DNA of 64,000 nucleotides, from NCBI RefSeq assembly GCF_010015445.1, contig NC_053128.1:11220340-11284339 (forward strand), given 5' to 3'. Positions 13,261 to 27,308 of the stretch are shown here, in pieces. The notes beneath the pieces are model-generated. The model ran no database searches. It had not been told where the DNA came from and saw only the letters and a program-made list of their open reading frames with translations. Every line of letters begins with the position of its first letter. The stretch's first letter is position 1. The stretch is from Perca fluviatilis (taxonomy: Eukaryota > Chordata > Actinopteri > Perciformes > Percidae). Position numbers and translations under genes: made by a program.

Positions 13261-13445
13261 TATGCATAGTAGTTGTATTGTTCAAGCTAATTTGCAGAAT
13301 TAGAGTAATTTAGACACAGTAGTTACTTACTAGAAGAAAATCAAACAAATCAGACATCTAACTCTCAAATGTCAATTGTAATAAATAAACTTTTCAAAAG
13401 TGTGTGTGTGTGTGTGCGCGTCGGTGAGTCTGTCACAGGCCTCAC

Positions 13446-13684
13446 CTGGGGGCTGACGCTGGGGCCGTAGCCCATGCCGGGCGAGTTCATGGAGTGGGGA
13501 CCCATGGGCGAGCTGATGACGGAGAAGGGGGAGGCCAGGCCGTTCATGGGCGAACTCAGCGTGCTGATGGGAGAGTGAAGAGAGCCAGAGGGCCCCATGG
13601 ACGTCGGACTGAGCAGAGACGGGTGCATTCCCCGGTGGGATGTGGGTGAGCCCAGGGGCGAGGACGTCAAGTGCCCCGATGAGT
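13446..13684 (-). CDS. rxra: rxra internal exon (A/B domain of retinoid X receptor alpha), partial gene
   Basis: RXR-alpha is a nuclear receptor that binds 9-cis retinoic acid and pairs with RAR, TR, VDR, PPAR and LXR on DNA. This exon encodes 79 complete codons of the disordered N-terminal A/B (AF-1) region. The stretches SGSLHSPISTLSSPMNGL and FSVISSPMGPHSM match the vertebrate RXR-alpha N-terminus, better than RXR-beta or gamma as I remember them. Nine Ser-Pro pairs are present, the type of site phosphorylated by proline-directed kinases in mammalian RXR-alpha. Reading the minus strand, a long T-rich tract and CAG acceptor precede base 13684, and CAG|GTGAGG forms the donor after base 13446. 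The exon starts with two bases of a split codon and ends in phase 0 after SVSPQ, agreeing with the human exon 2 boundary after SPQ. The DNA- and ligand-binding exons are expected left of the window and exon 1 to the right. Teleosts carry two copies (rxraa, rxrab); I cannot tell which this is. Confidence 0.9.
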
Positions 13685-16073
<2,389 letters not shown>

Positions 16074-16138
16074 ATTCTTGTTGGAGTTGGGTTGCCAGTG
16101 TAGGATTACAGCAGGATGAAAAGGACTCTGTCCTAATC

Positions 16139-16380
16139 CTCCCCGGAGAGGAGAGGAGATGAGAGTGGAGGAGATGAGACGAGAGGGGAAAAGAGGAGAC
16201 GAGGCAAGAGGAGAAGAGAGGAGACAAGAGATAAGAAGAGAAGTAGGTAAAGAAGAGCAGAGGTAAAGAAACTAGGAGAGGAGTGGAGAGGATAGGAGAG
16301 AAGGGAAAACAAGGAGAGGAAAAGAAAAGGCAAAATAAGACAGGACCAGGAAAAGATAAAGATAAAAGGTGAGGGGAGGG
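16139..16380 (+). repeat. purine-rich (GAGGAGA-like) simple repeat
   Basis: Almost pure A/G sequence made of imperfect GAGAGGAG, GAGATGAG and GAGACGAG words over about 240 bases. It creates a spurious Ser/Leu-rich open frame on the minus strand. Confidence 0.85.
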
Positions 16381-17916
16381 ACTAGTCTTTTCTATAGATG
16401 ACAGTGTAAGTGTCACATTGACACTCCTGCCTGTATGTCTTAATGTACCCCATCCTCCCAACCTGTTGAACTGGAAAGTGAAACATATAAGTAGTTTGAT
16501 AAGTAGTCTTGAGAAAACACGGTGAGCTCTGGCAACCGTTGGCACTATCTGCAAAAAGCATCAAATAAACATGCCCACAAGATTAGATCACAGTGTAAAA
16601 AGAGAAACGCAGGGCAGTAGAAGAGAGGGGAGTGCCAGTCGTCCACAAAAAAGGTTGGCTGATGTTTAGACAAGGGGTTCAAGTGCTACTGAGCGTTGTT
16701 GTTTGCGGCCTCTGCCTGTCAACTGGCCTGCATCGCCGGGCACACAAAAAGCACAACTGACAGCTACAAATAAGCAAATTAGGGCCCATCTTACAGGCAG
16801 GCGCAGACAGAGCGCTCCACTTAACACTTCTGTACTCCATACAAGCATCTCTTATTCCTTAACAATGCTCCCCTCCCTGGCTCTCGCCTTCCTCGCGCTT
16901 TTGTTCTGCCGTTGGGTGTGATTACACGGGGGAAAGTCGCCAATTTGTGTTGTGGCTGTTGCTGGCTCGTGCATTTAGCATATTGATAAACGGATGATTG
17001 AGAAGAGGATGGAGGATGAGACGAAAGGGGACGCTGCTCAAACGGAAAGACGACAGCGCATGGCGTTCATCCAAACCGCTTGAAACGACCGTTGTTTACG
17101 CTTTTCTGACGGGTGATCTGTCGCCGTTGGGATTAATGGCCGTCCTTTCCCAGAAAAACAAAATGACACCATCTGTCATTTGGCGTGCAGCAAAGGAGGA
17201 AATGCCTATAATACGTTGTTCAGGTTTGTTCAGAATGAAAGCGAAACGGAAAGATGGGTTTGGATGCATGTTTGATCTAGGCAGTACAATTTGATACAAA
17301 AAAGTTGAAAATGTTTTTAAGAAGAAAAAAAATAGGCTAAAATCTACTTCAAGCTTACTTTAAAATAACTTTCCCCACCGCAAAAACTGCCGTGAACGGT
17401 CGGGCATGCAAAACTTGCTCGCCGGAGGCTACAATTGACGTGCTGTCACCCTCTTACCGTCAACATTGTTTTCTTTTACCCATAAAAAGGTGCCAATCCC
17501 CAAACTTTAACCAAGATGTTTTAGTTGCCTAAACTTGCCTAAACAGAGAACACTCCTATGAATCATTTTTCAGTCATAAGAGTTGTTTTTAGAGGCACTG
17601 ACGCACAATCTACTTTGACATTTCGGTTTTAGGTCTTGTTGAATAAAAGAAATCTAGTGGAGTGGAGGATGTTCTGTGGTCTCTATAGTTACACTGAGTC
17701 ACTGATACACCGATTGTTGGCGGGGGAGAGCATATCCTGAAGCAACACAGCAGAGGGTGCACTATTTGTCAGCTAAACAGACCCTGTGATGAAAGGTGAC
17801 GGGCTGAGGGGGGCCTCTGTAACAGAAACCTACCTGACTTTCCATCGCTCCTTCAGTCTTTTAGTCCGTCATTTACGACTACTGTGTAACTGTGCGAAAG
17901 ACACAAGGCATGAATG
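16381..17916. other. non-coding stretch
   Basis: No gene or repeat end recognised. Open frames at 16703-17294 are short and lack family motifs. Confidence 0.35.
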
Positions 17917-17924
17917 TTCTCTAT

Positions 17925-18189
17925 TAGGGGTGCGCGATTCAGAAAATGTCACGATTCGATATCGATTTTCAGGCTCAAGATTCGATTCAAAATATTGATT
18001 TTCGATTCAAAAATCGATTCTCGATTCAAAAAACAATTCACAGTATGTAAATGTAGTTACTTTCCCCATGCGATTGCAGTAGACATACAATTAAAATAAA
18101 AAATGTAATTCTATCAATCGATTTTGAATCCATAGAGCTTGAATTGCGTTTCCATTGTGAATCGATTTTTTTTTTTTTGCACAGCCCTA
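17925..18189 (-). mobile_element. short hAT MITE, relative of the 3383-4672 element
   Basis: A 265-bp element with ends TAGGGGTGCGCG... and ...GCACAGCCCTA and perfect 8-bp duplications TTCTCTAT at 17917-17924 and 18190-18197. Its left end carries ATTCAGAAAATGTCACGATT, the reverse complement of the right end of the 3383-4672 element, and it shares the inner block GCGATTGCAGTAGACATACA with that element in inverted orientation. It is therefore a deletion derivative of the same family, with all coding sequence lost. Confidence 0.9.
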
Positions 18190-18197
18190 TTCTCTAT

Positions 18198-20302
18198 CAG
18201 CTCTTAAATTGAAACCGAGACTCTGATTTGGCAGAAATGGATTTCTAGTTTCTCCCGTAGCAGTGATTCCCAATTTAGGGGTGAGATCCCCTCAGGGAGC
18301 CTCAGGAAGAAAATAAAAAGAGGAGAAGAAAGATATGTACTTATGCTCTTTTCATAATTCTATTACAAACCTAATCTAGTTTTTTGATTGGTTTATATAA
18401 TGGCTATCTGAAATGTAGCCCATGCTTTCTAAGTTACAGAAGCCTAACTGTACATGGACGGCACTTGGAGGTTTGGTTTTTAAAAGCTAGACTTTGAATA
18501 TATTGGATCAATTTACCTCTGAAGGACTGAATTAATCTAGAAGGGAAAATCCCTCTCTTGTTGAAACATCAACAGCTCATACACACATGCATCCAGGGCT
18601 GAAAGAAAAGATTACAAACCGCTGAATACACACCGCTTTTATAAAGACTACAAATGACTCAGCTGGCTGCAGAGCTAACACGAGTGGTCGCATTCCCCAA
18701 CTAGCCCATGAGCTCGTGTTGCCTCTGCCAACAGCAAAGGATGATACATTATAGATGGAAAGTGCACCCCTACACCCCCCACGGTAGTCTGAACCATCCC
18801 TAGAGCAGACGAAACCTCAAAGTCGGTCTTTTTCCTTTCTTTGGCATGTTTCCTCAGTAGTCGCTTCTGTAGCTTCATGAGTCTTTTCCTGTCAATGTCT
18901 CTTTCACCTAACCTCTGGACACCATGTCCGTTGGGTCTTCCCCTTTTTAAAAAACACATTTGCAGTCACAAGCAGGTGCCTATGCACAAGCAGACAGATG
19001 CTCATTTTTCACTCCGCGGCTAACTCTCCTCCTCTATTATTCATCTAGTGGTGCCACGGGGGAGACTTAGTGGAACACGAGGACGTGGGATGCAGCAAAA
19101 ACAGAAAAGGGAGAGCTCATGAATCTCAGTAAATCACATACTTTACATCCAGTTGTCAGTTTGCCCTTAAATCTCTTCAACTCAATATCAGTGGAATTGA
19201 CTGTCAATAGTCACATCATGCTGCTTTGTGTTAACAAAAGGAAGCATCGAGCAGTGCCAGTTTTAGGTTAATACCCCTATAGCTTCGGTCCAATCCCGCA
19301 TTCTCCTGAGACTTTGTTAGAGCTTTCACTACAGCACAAACACACACTCTAAATGTGCACAAACAAACAAGGACATTCAGACTGGCTCCATGCAGGCCCT
19401 TGAGCACACAACGGGTTTTTTATACCACTCTGCTGGCGGTGGGTCAGCCGAGGGACCATGCCATTGGCGAGACAGCAGCCAGGAAAAAAAAAAAACCCGA
19501 ACATTTCACGGATTGACTTTGAGGTAAATGAAGCGGTCATGAGTCACGTTCACCTACACCGCAGCACATAAGCTAACTGTGGCTCCTCGCAAAGAGAGAC
19601 ATCTGGATGAAGCTGCGGCCTGTCAACATTAAGGCAGCCCCCATTCCTTTTTCTTTTCTCCATCTGTTGATTTGAGGCGACAAGCAGATCCTTCTTTTTA
19701 TTATTCACAGGGACATTTTAGGAGAGGCAGGTGAGTCAGTTTTTGAAGCGCACCGAGCGTCGGAGCACAGACTGGATGAAACGCTAGTCATTAGCATTTC
19801 TCAGGATTTATTCGGAGAAAGAGGAGAGAAGAGGGGAAAAACATTCAACAAAAAAACCCCAAGAGACTCAGCCGGTTGCGTAAAAACCCAGAGCCCAAAA
19901 TAACACAGGAGCCGGTAGAACAGCTTCATTTGCAGAGTTCTTTTACCGCTGATGTCTATATCACCATGACGACAGCAGGCTGATGTTTTAGTCAGTTGTC
20001 CATGAAGCTCTTTGTGCACGCGCATTTCTATGTGTTCCAACAATTAGACCATTACTCATCAGCATCTTGTTTTCAGCATCACACTGTCTATTTTAATTAA
20101 ATACCAATGTCAACACGCTTTGACTTACACATATACAGTATGTCTGTGTGTGTGTGTGTGCGCGCTCATTAGTCAGGAAATGTCTCCCTACTGTTTTCCA
20201 CTATATAAACAGACTAATCTGGTGCCTTCAGTTAAGGTCCAGAGAGTAAACATCCCAGTCTGATGTGTTTACTCTATGGATAGGGAGAAGTGGGAGTGTG
20301 GG

Positions 20303-20305
<3 letters not shown>
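18198..20305. other. non-coding stretch
   Basis: No gene recognised. CAGTGATTCCCAATTTAGGG near 18262 resembles one end of a fish hAT repeat, without a matching second end. A short GT tract lies at about 20144-20160. Confidence 0.35.

Positions 20306-20369
<64 letters not shown>
20306..20369 (+). repeat. (GT)n microsatellite
   Basis: Uninterrupted GT run of about 63 bases. Confidence 0.97.
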
Positions 20370-20370
<1 letters not shown>

Positions 20371-20499
20371 CGTCTGACTGGGGGGGAAAGGGGACTGAGT
20401 ACCTAAAAAGATGTAAAAGATGCTAGAATGAATAGCTGTGGATGCGGGGAGGGGCCCATAGAAAATGCCTTTCTACAGGGCCCAGAATTTTGTGCTACG

Positions 20500-20502
<3 letters not shown>

Positions 20503-20580
<78 letters not shown>
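20503..20580 (+). repeat. (GT)n microsatellite
   Basis: Uninterrupted GT run of about 77 bases, 130 bases from the previous one. It produces Cys-Val and His-Thr open frames on both strands that are not genes. Confidence 0.97.
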
Positions 20581-22879
20581 CATAACTGGCTGATGACATG
20601 TGAACAGGTGACGTAAAACATGACGAGCACTGGCAAATGTTACTTTTGCACTTTTTGAAACAAAAATTATTAATTTGCAATGATATGAAACTGAGAAAAG
20701 CGGCAAACCAGTGAATGTTTGGTATTTTAGATAGATAGTCCACATTTGCAAGGAGTTGGGGTAGGACCATACACAAAAAGTGTATCCTTTTGCGTGCCTA
20801 ATGAAGCATATAGATAGTCCCTATAGACATCTATTTAAATCACACAAATGTCTTATTTCATTAGTTATGAACTCTACCTGCAACAATCAGTCAACTGATC
20901 CAGTGTCACTATGTTTCTATATGGGCATATATTCTCTCCCTGGTTATACTTGAAAGCTATTTCTGTCCGTTGAACAGACAAGACGTTTGGGTGGTGTAAT
21001 GGGAAAAATTACATTTAAGCCTAATTCCTTATATTTTTATGTTTTATTTGTACTTTAATTCTCTCACAAATGCTGAAAGAGTTTATCTCATTTCCCACAT
21101 GCAGATTTTGATTCTAACTTTGTGAGACATCCAGTCTGGAAAATAATGTGAGCACTGTTAGCCTGAACCGATAAAGGTACAAGGTCACCCTAAAACTATC
21201 TCTAGTTTTCCCATGCCAGTTAAGATGTAACTGGGGGGTGAAAGTCGTAGAGGGAGGAGGAAGTGAGATGTCTCCGAGATTTCTCTTGTATTTCTTGATT
21301 GTCTTCATGTGTATCAGATTGCCTGTAAGAACTGTAGCGTCATAATAATCCAAGTGCGTGATGCATATAAGCCTAGTGTTTCTGTTCACTCATTTGAAAA
21401 ACTGACTCCACACTGGGCTGCGGCCTTTTGTGAAATCATGTTTCTCCTATTTGCAAATATATCTTTAATAAAATACAAAAACCCAACTTGGTTTTCGTCT
21501 CAGTCTGTCTTATTTGTTTCAATTTACTAAACTCTGAAAACCTCTACCCTTGCTGCAAAGGAAACTTCCATTACAGTGGTATTCCTGGTATTAGTCAGCC
21601 TGGATGCACACTTTTGAAGCCCTGACATCTAAATTCTGGTGTGAGTTATGGTCAGTGGTGACTTCATGATGGTTCTTTCTCTTCATTTTTGTCAGAATAT
21701 CTAAATTATTATTACAAGACTGCAAGATGGAATATGAATATGCAAACCAGGGACTGATCAGAACAGATTTGGATGCAAAACAATGAACAAAAACATCCAA
21801 GGAAGAATGAATAGCTGCAGATAGTAGCATTTTATCAGCACCTCTGAGACTTGGAACTAAGCAAAGGACATCACAGCCTTACTTAATGCACAAAGGATGC
21901 TTGACGTCAACAGGGTTTTGTTCTTAGTCACTTGTTCCCCGCGGTCTTTGTGCTTTTTATAATCCCTGCACAGTCAAAGATACACTACAGGAGAAAATCG
22001 TGCATTATGTTCACAAGGTTTTTCCTCACTCTTATTACTCTGAAACCTTCGTCCTCTTTGCGGTAAACGAGGCTTGAGGAATGGTGCAAAAAGCCACCTA
22101 TTGATGAAGGTGTTTGCTTTAACAGGCACTCCTGTCGAGACAAGATATGATCAGACAGAGCCGCTGCAACTGGAACTGCACCTTTATGAGAGCTCATATC
22201 AAAAGTATCCAACTGTCCGTTAAGGCCCTTATCTGTGGGCATCCACAAACCAGCTAAAGCAAAAGAAAGGGTCCTTAATGTGGGATAAGTGGCAGAAAAG
22301 ACCCAAAACATGCCACCCATAATTTCACAGTAGGTGGGCCGCTAACAACCATCATTTGATACGGTGTTGATATAACCAGATTCTTTTTGCCTGCTGAAAC
22401 AACTGCCCTCATTAAAAAGACTTAATTCTTTCCCTCCCACCTTCCCTTTCACTCTTTTCTGTCTCTCGTGGGCTCCCTTTCTTTTCCTCCCATTTCAATT
22501 CATCGCTCTGATAGCATGTGGATAAAAGCGACTGGGGGCATGCCAGTGCCCTCAGTGACTCTTAAGTGTCTGACGGCCATGGAGCCGCGGCTGGCTGTGG
22601 CTAGCTGCCAGCTAAGCCACAGATTACTGGCGCTTTTGCTGGCTGTGCACCGACTGCCAACACTCTGATCTGCCGATATGGCCTACGATTGTTCCTTTTA
22701 GCTCAGAGGTGATACACCATCTCGCCCAGCCAGCTTGCGAGCAGAGCTGCACAGGACGAAGCCAAGCACATGCTGCTGAGAGTAGAAGCTTGGAAATACT
22801 TCAGCATAAAGAATCTGACATACTGCTAGTCATGTTCTAGCCTAAATTATACACAAAACTGATGGCGCTTTGGTTAAGC
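20581..22879. other. non-coding stretch
   Basis: No gene recognised. About 20640-20740 holds GAGAAAAGCGGCAAACCAGT and GAATGTTTGGTATTTTAG, probably another small fragment of the AATCGAT hAT-like family. The rest looks unique. Confidence 0.35.
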
Positions 22880-23100
22880 AACTGTAAATAATTACCTGTC
22901 TTTTTTTCTTTCTTTTTTTCCCCTTCCCAGCTGGTCTGGACCCCCACCCCTCCTCCTCCCCCCATGTATGTGTGCCCTGGTCTATGCTATGTGTAGTCAT
23001 GTCTATAGGTCTAAAATAATGTTCATTGTTTTTTTGTTGTCAAAAATGCCTTGTGATTTCTGCTGCAACCCAATTTCCCCACGGGGGACAATAAAAAAAA
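22880..23100 (+). repeat. probable LINE 3' end
   Basis: A pyrimidine-rich tract with CCCCACCCCTCCTCC is followed by GCAACCCAATTTCCCCACGG and GGGACAATAAAAAAAAC. The ending AATTTCCCC-ACGGGGGACAATAAA is a hairpin-like 3' terminus that I recall from fish LINEs. No coding portion is present, so the copy would be strongly 5'-truncated. Confidence 0.45.
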
Positions 23101-23431
23101 CACTAACTAATTAGAGAAAACAGTGTAAGGGATTATTTTATGTAGTATTATAATATCACAATTGCAGCCTGTATTTATACAAGTTATTTTGGAAAACGAG
23201 TACTATTTGACTCCTCTGAAAGCTCTGACAAAAGTAGGCTACATCCACTAATTTAACTAATCTGCGTCCATACTAACATGCCTGAAAACTCATATTACAG
23301 ACAATTCGCTTACACTTGGCATGTGTGTGTGCAAGTAAGGCTGATGTAACGCTGCCAGACACAGGAATTGTTGCAAATCACTTGAATGACAGCTTGCCTC
23401 CTGTGCATGTAGGCAGTAGCAGCATTATAAA

Positions 23432-23477
23432 ATGCAGAAACTGATAATACATTATAAAATGCAGAAACTGATAATAC
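23432..23477 (+). repeat. tandem duplication of 27 bp
   Basis: The block ATAAAATGCAGAAACTGATA with following AATAC occurs twice in a row, near identical. The flanks are unremarkable. Confidence 0.8.
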
Positions 23478-24407
23478 GCAATTATGAATGTGGGTGTCTG
23501 CGTCATCATTTCCAAAGTTCTCCGTTTCCGTCTATACGGACTATAACGAGACCCGGCAGTTTTCAAACTCAAAAAGGGTCCGCTGCATTTCCAAACGTCT
23601 CTGTCTGGAAACGCCAGAGTAGTATGGACATGAGGCGAAAACGTAGCAAACTATATGTGTTTTAAAAAGAAAATATGTTGAGGTAACCACAGTGTATTTA
23701 ACCATGTTTTCGCATGCTACAGCCTACAGAGGGTGTTTCATGCTTGTGTATCTACCTACTTTAAGTCAATGTAGGCTATGGATAGGCTATTGACAAAATG
23801 CTATCAAACCCTAACCCTAAATGGCCTCAGAGCAGAATGGTAATCTCCACTAAGAGTATCTCCAAGTCGGCTTTATTTGCATTCATTGTATTCATTTGCA
23901 TCTATTGCTTTCGTTTGAAATGGCCAAGAGAGCAACAAGTGGAGCGCCAGACACAAGACACAAAGACAGCAAAACAACTACTGAGAAGGAGATGAAATAA
24001 TCACAGATGAAGGACAGTCAGCGTAGTGAATGCATCACGCAGCTTACATCAAGAGCAGCAACTGACAATGGCAGTTGATCAAAAGACATGGCATGGTGCG
24101 ATAATCACCACTGCAGCCTGTGGAGCTGCCTTCAGGACACCAAGATTACATTTGCGGCTGATGCTCTTTTGGTCTTATTGAGGACTCGTTACCTTTTCAG
24201 CAACATGGCAGCTTAGCAAGTAGCAAGGGGATAATAAAGTTAATAAACTCCAAGAAGTTAAAGAACAACAGGCTTTTTCCAGATGAATTCAAGATTGATT
24301 TTTGACATCCCTAGACAGTTCCGTCCTCTTGACCTTGCAGAACCCCTGCCATAAAGTAAATGGGGCGGCTTTTGTCTCTATTATAAAAAGAAAATCTGAT
24401 ATTTGTG
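23478..24407. other. non-coding stretch with a possible transposon fragment
   Basis: About 23490-23660 contains CTGGAAACGCCAGAGTAGTA and TGGACATGAGGCGAAAACGT, similar in style to the ends of the 32480-35144 element, but no clear inverted ends are visible. The rest is unassigned. Confidence 0.3.
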
Positions 24408-24415
24408 CTGCTAAG

Positions 24416-25081
24416 TAGAGGATGGATACCCGACTCGAGCCCGACAGGACCTGATTGTACCCGGCGGGCCGGGTTCGGACAGATATTTAGAAATGAAGCT
24501 GGGGTTCGGGTCGGGCTCAGTCACATCAGCGTGATAAGGCATTGAACATTTTAAATTTAAAACAGCTTATTATGTAGGTAGGCAATGGACCGGTTTCACT
24601 TGATGCAAATGTTCGTTTTTGTGATTAAAATTTAAAACATTTAAAATATTACCCTAACATCAGTCTCCCTCTGTGCGGAAATTTGCTTATGTAGCTGTGA
24701 CAAGGAAACACGTGCATAGACAGAACCTCTTGTGTGAATTTTGTTCTGTTAGCTTGGGCCATTTTTGGTAGGCCTATGTTAATTTAATTTCAATTGGCTA
24801 TATGATTGGGCCTCTTGCGTGTGCCTGTTGCCTCGTGTGCGCTGATGCGCTCATTTGTTGACATTTCTAAATGCCTTCCTACAGAATAAAAGCTGGCTTT
24901 CCACACAAATAAACGTACATGTGTCATTGGTATGAGAAAAAATAAATAAATGAGATTTTAACAGTGTGGGGCTCGGACATAAATATCTTAATGCCTGCCG
25001 GGCTCGGGTTGGGTTTCAGTTACTGCTCTGTCCGACGCGGGCCGGGCTCGGACAGAAAAATGCGACCCGATCCGCACTCTA
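24416..25081. mobile_element. non-autonomous hAT-like element with GC-rich ends
   Basis: The element begins TAGAGGATGGATACCCGACTC and ends GACCCGATCCGCACTCTA. Flanking 8-mers CTGCTAAG (24408-24415) and CTGCAAAG (25082-25089) match at 7 of 8 positions, fitting an aged hAT target duplication. Repeated GGGTTCGG/GGGCTCGGACA motifs in both terminal regions look like subterminal transposase sites. The interior is A/T-rich without coding sequence; length is 666 bp. Confidence 0.75.
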
Positions 25082-25089
25082 CTGCAAAG

Positions 25090-25738
25090 GCCCTCTGAGC
25101 TGTCAAATCTTAGACTGTTGTATGAATGCCAGTAATCGGGGAAATGCAAGGCAGCCAGGAAGCCATGATTCATCGAGCTTCCTCTTTTGTTGCACCCAGA
25201 GATGAAAATCACAACACAGACCCTTATCTGGCTCGCTCACTGCCAAAACACACTTGAAGGCACATGGCCGAGCATATACATGTACACACAAACACAGAGA
25301 GATAATAACCTGACTGCAAAACAAGATTGTGAGTTGATGAGATGTTAAATTAACATTTGCAGCCATGAGAAATCTGCTTATGTTAGAAGTTTGATTAACA
25401 TTAAACCAGGAATGAAGATGCATTCTCCATCTCAAGCAAGTGTCTGCAAGGTAGCCTTTCTGTACTGAAATGGAGGGGAACAAATGCCTTTTGTTTTTCA
25501 CAGTCAAAAACACCAAACACGCTTTGCAAAATGTAATCCGCTACCACCAAAAATCTTCTGCCACTTGTCATGAATTGGGCCACCACTCAAAACCTAATTT
25601 AGCAGTGACAGTGAAGTCAAATTTAGTAGAAATAATAAAAACTGACCAATCTCCACAGCGCTGAGATACTGAAGGTCTGTGTGCCTGAGTTAACATTCTG
25701 CTATAGGAGGAAAAACCCTCTGGGTTGGTTGTATTTCT
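25090..25738. other. non-coding spacer
   Basis: Unique-looking sequence between two transposons; no gene or repeat recognised. Confidence 0.35.
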
Positions 25739-25772
25739 TTAAAGGTCCCATGACATGGTGCTCTTTGGATGC

Positions 25773-26652
25773 TTTTATATAGACCTTAGTGGTCCCCTAA
25801 TACTGTATCTGAAGTCTCTTTTATATAGACCTTAGTGGTCCCCTAATACTGTATCTGAAGTCTCTTTTATATAGACCTTAGTGGTCCCCTAATACTGTAT
25901 CTGAAGTCTCTTTTATATAGACCTTAGTGGTCCCCTAATACTGTATCTGAAGTCTCTTTTATATAGACCTTAGTGGTCTTCCTAATACTGTATCTGAAGT
26001 CTCTTTTATATAGACCTTAGTGGTCCCCTAATACTGTATCTGAAGTCTCTTTTATATAGGCCTTAGTGGTCCCCTAATACTGTATCTGAAGTCTCTTTTA
26101 TATAGACCTTAGTGGTCCCCTAATACTGTATCTGAAGTCTCTTTTATATAGACCTTAGTGGTCCCCTAATACTGTATCTGAAGTCTCTTTCATATAGACC
26201 TTAGTGGTCCCCTAATACTGTATCTGAAGTCTCTTTTATATAGGCCTTAGTGGTCGCCTAATACTGTATCTGAAGTCGCTTTTATATAGACCTTAGTGGT
26301 CCCCTAATACTGTATCTGAAGTCTCTTTTATATAGGCCTTAGTGGTCGCCTAATACTGTATCTGAAGTCGCTTTTATATAAACCTTAGTGGTCGCCTAAT
26401 ACTGTATCTGAAGTCGCTTTTATATAGGCCTTAGTGGTCCCCTAACACTATCTGAAGTCTCTTATATAGACCTTAGTGGTCCCCTAATACTGTATCTGAA
26501 GTCGCTTTTATTTAGGCCTTAGTGGTCCCCTAATACTGTATCTGAAGTCTCTTTTATATAGGCCTTAGTGGTCCCCTAATACTGTATCTGAAGTCTCTTT
26601 CATATAGACCTTAGTGGTCCCCTAATACTGTATCTGAAGTCTCTTTCATATA
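25773..26652 (+). repeat. 46-bp minisatellite, about 19 copies
   Basis: Direct tandem copies of a 46-bp unit containing CCTTAGTGGTCCCCTAATAC, then TGTATCTGAAGTCTC and TTTTATATAG. Copies are nearly identical. Variants include AGACC/AGGCC, GTCCCC/GTCGCC and AGTCTC/AGTCGC, with the two GC-containing changes tending to travel together around 26250-26410. One unit has an inserted base (GGTCTTCCTAA near 25977) and one near 26446 is shortened. The first unit is the sequence expected inside the single-copy transposon, so the array arose by amplification in place. Confidence 0.97.
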
Positions 26653-27185
26653 CAGTACAGACCAAAATTTTGGACACACATTCTCATTCAATGAGTTTCC
26701 TTTTTATTTTCATGACTATTTACATTGTAGATTCTCACTGAAAGCATCAAAACTATCAATGAACACATATGGAATTATGTACTTAACAACAAAGTGTGAA
26801 ATAACTGAAAACATGTCTTATATTTTAGATTCTCCAAAGTAGCCACCCTTTGCTTTTTTATTAATAAGGGAACAAATTCCACTAATTAACCCTGACAAAG
26901 CACACCTGTGAAGTGAAAACCATTTCAGGTGACTACCTCATGAAGCTCATTGAGAGAACACCAAGGGTTTGCAGAGTTATCAAAAAAGCAAAGGGTGGCT
27001 ACTTTGAGGAATCTAAAATATAAGACATGTTTTCAGTTATTTCACACTTTTTTGTTAAGTACATAATTCCATATGTGTTCATTCATAGTTTTGATGCCTT
27101 CAGTGAGAATCTACAATGTAAATAGTCATGAAAATAAAGAAACACATTGAATGAGAAGGTGTGTCCAAACGTTTGGCCTGTACTG
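26653..27185. mobile_element. Tc1/mariner-type MITE
   Basis: A 533-bp element with ends CAGTACAGACCAAAATTTTG and its counterpart CCAAACGTTTGGCCTGTACTG, each next to a TA dinucleotide. The terminal inverted repeats are about 210 bp long; both arms carry the same block (ACTATTTACATTGTAGATTC / GAATCTACAATGTAAATAGT). The central 100 bp are not inverted, and there is no transposase. It sits exactly at the end of the 46-bp array, after a partial unit. Confidence 0.88.
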
Positions 27186-27187
27186 TA

Positions 27188-27308
27188 TTTTAGCCTGTTT
27201 TATTTTTAATCATGACCGTTTTTAATTGCTTTTTAATGTTTCATGTAAAGCACTTTGAATTGCCTTGTTGCTGAAAAGGTGCTGTAGAAATAAAGTTGCC
27301 TTGCCTTT
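27188..27308 (+). repeat. 5'-truncated LINE-like 3' tail
   Basis: Contains TGTAAAGCACTTTGAATTGC, then CTTGTTGCTGAAAAGGTGCT and an ending AATAAAGTTGCCTTGCCTT. I recall this combination from the 3' ends of fish L2/Rex-like LINEs or SINEs that borrow them. No coding part is present. Confidence 0.55.

Noticed and set aside
23808..23822. CCCTAACCCTAA, telomere-like repeat
   Set aside because: Only two units, too short to be an interstitial telomere; expected by chance.
25773..26652. CRISPR-like or regulatory direct repeat array
   Set aside because: The repeats are contiguous with no unique spacers, in a vertebrate genome; it is a minisatellite within a transposon.
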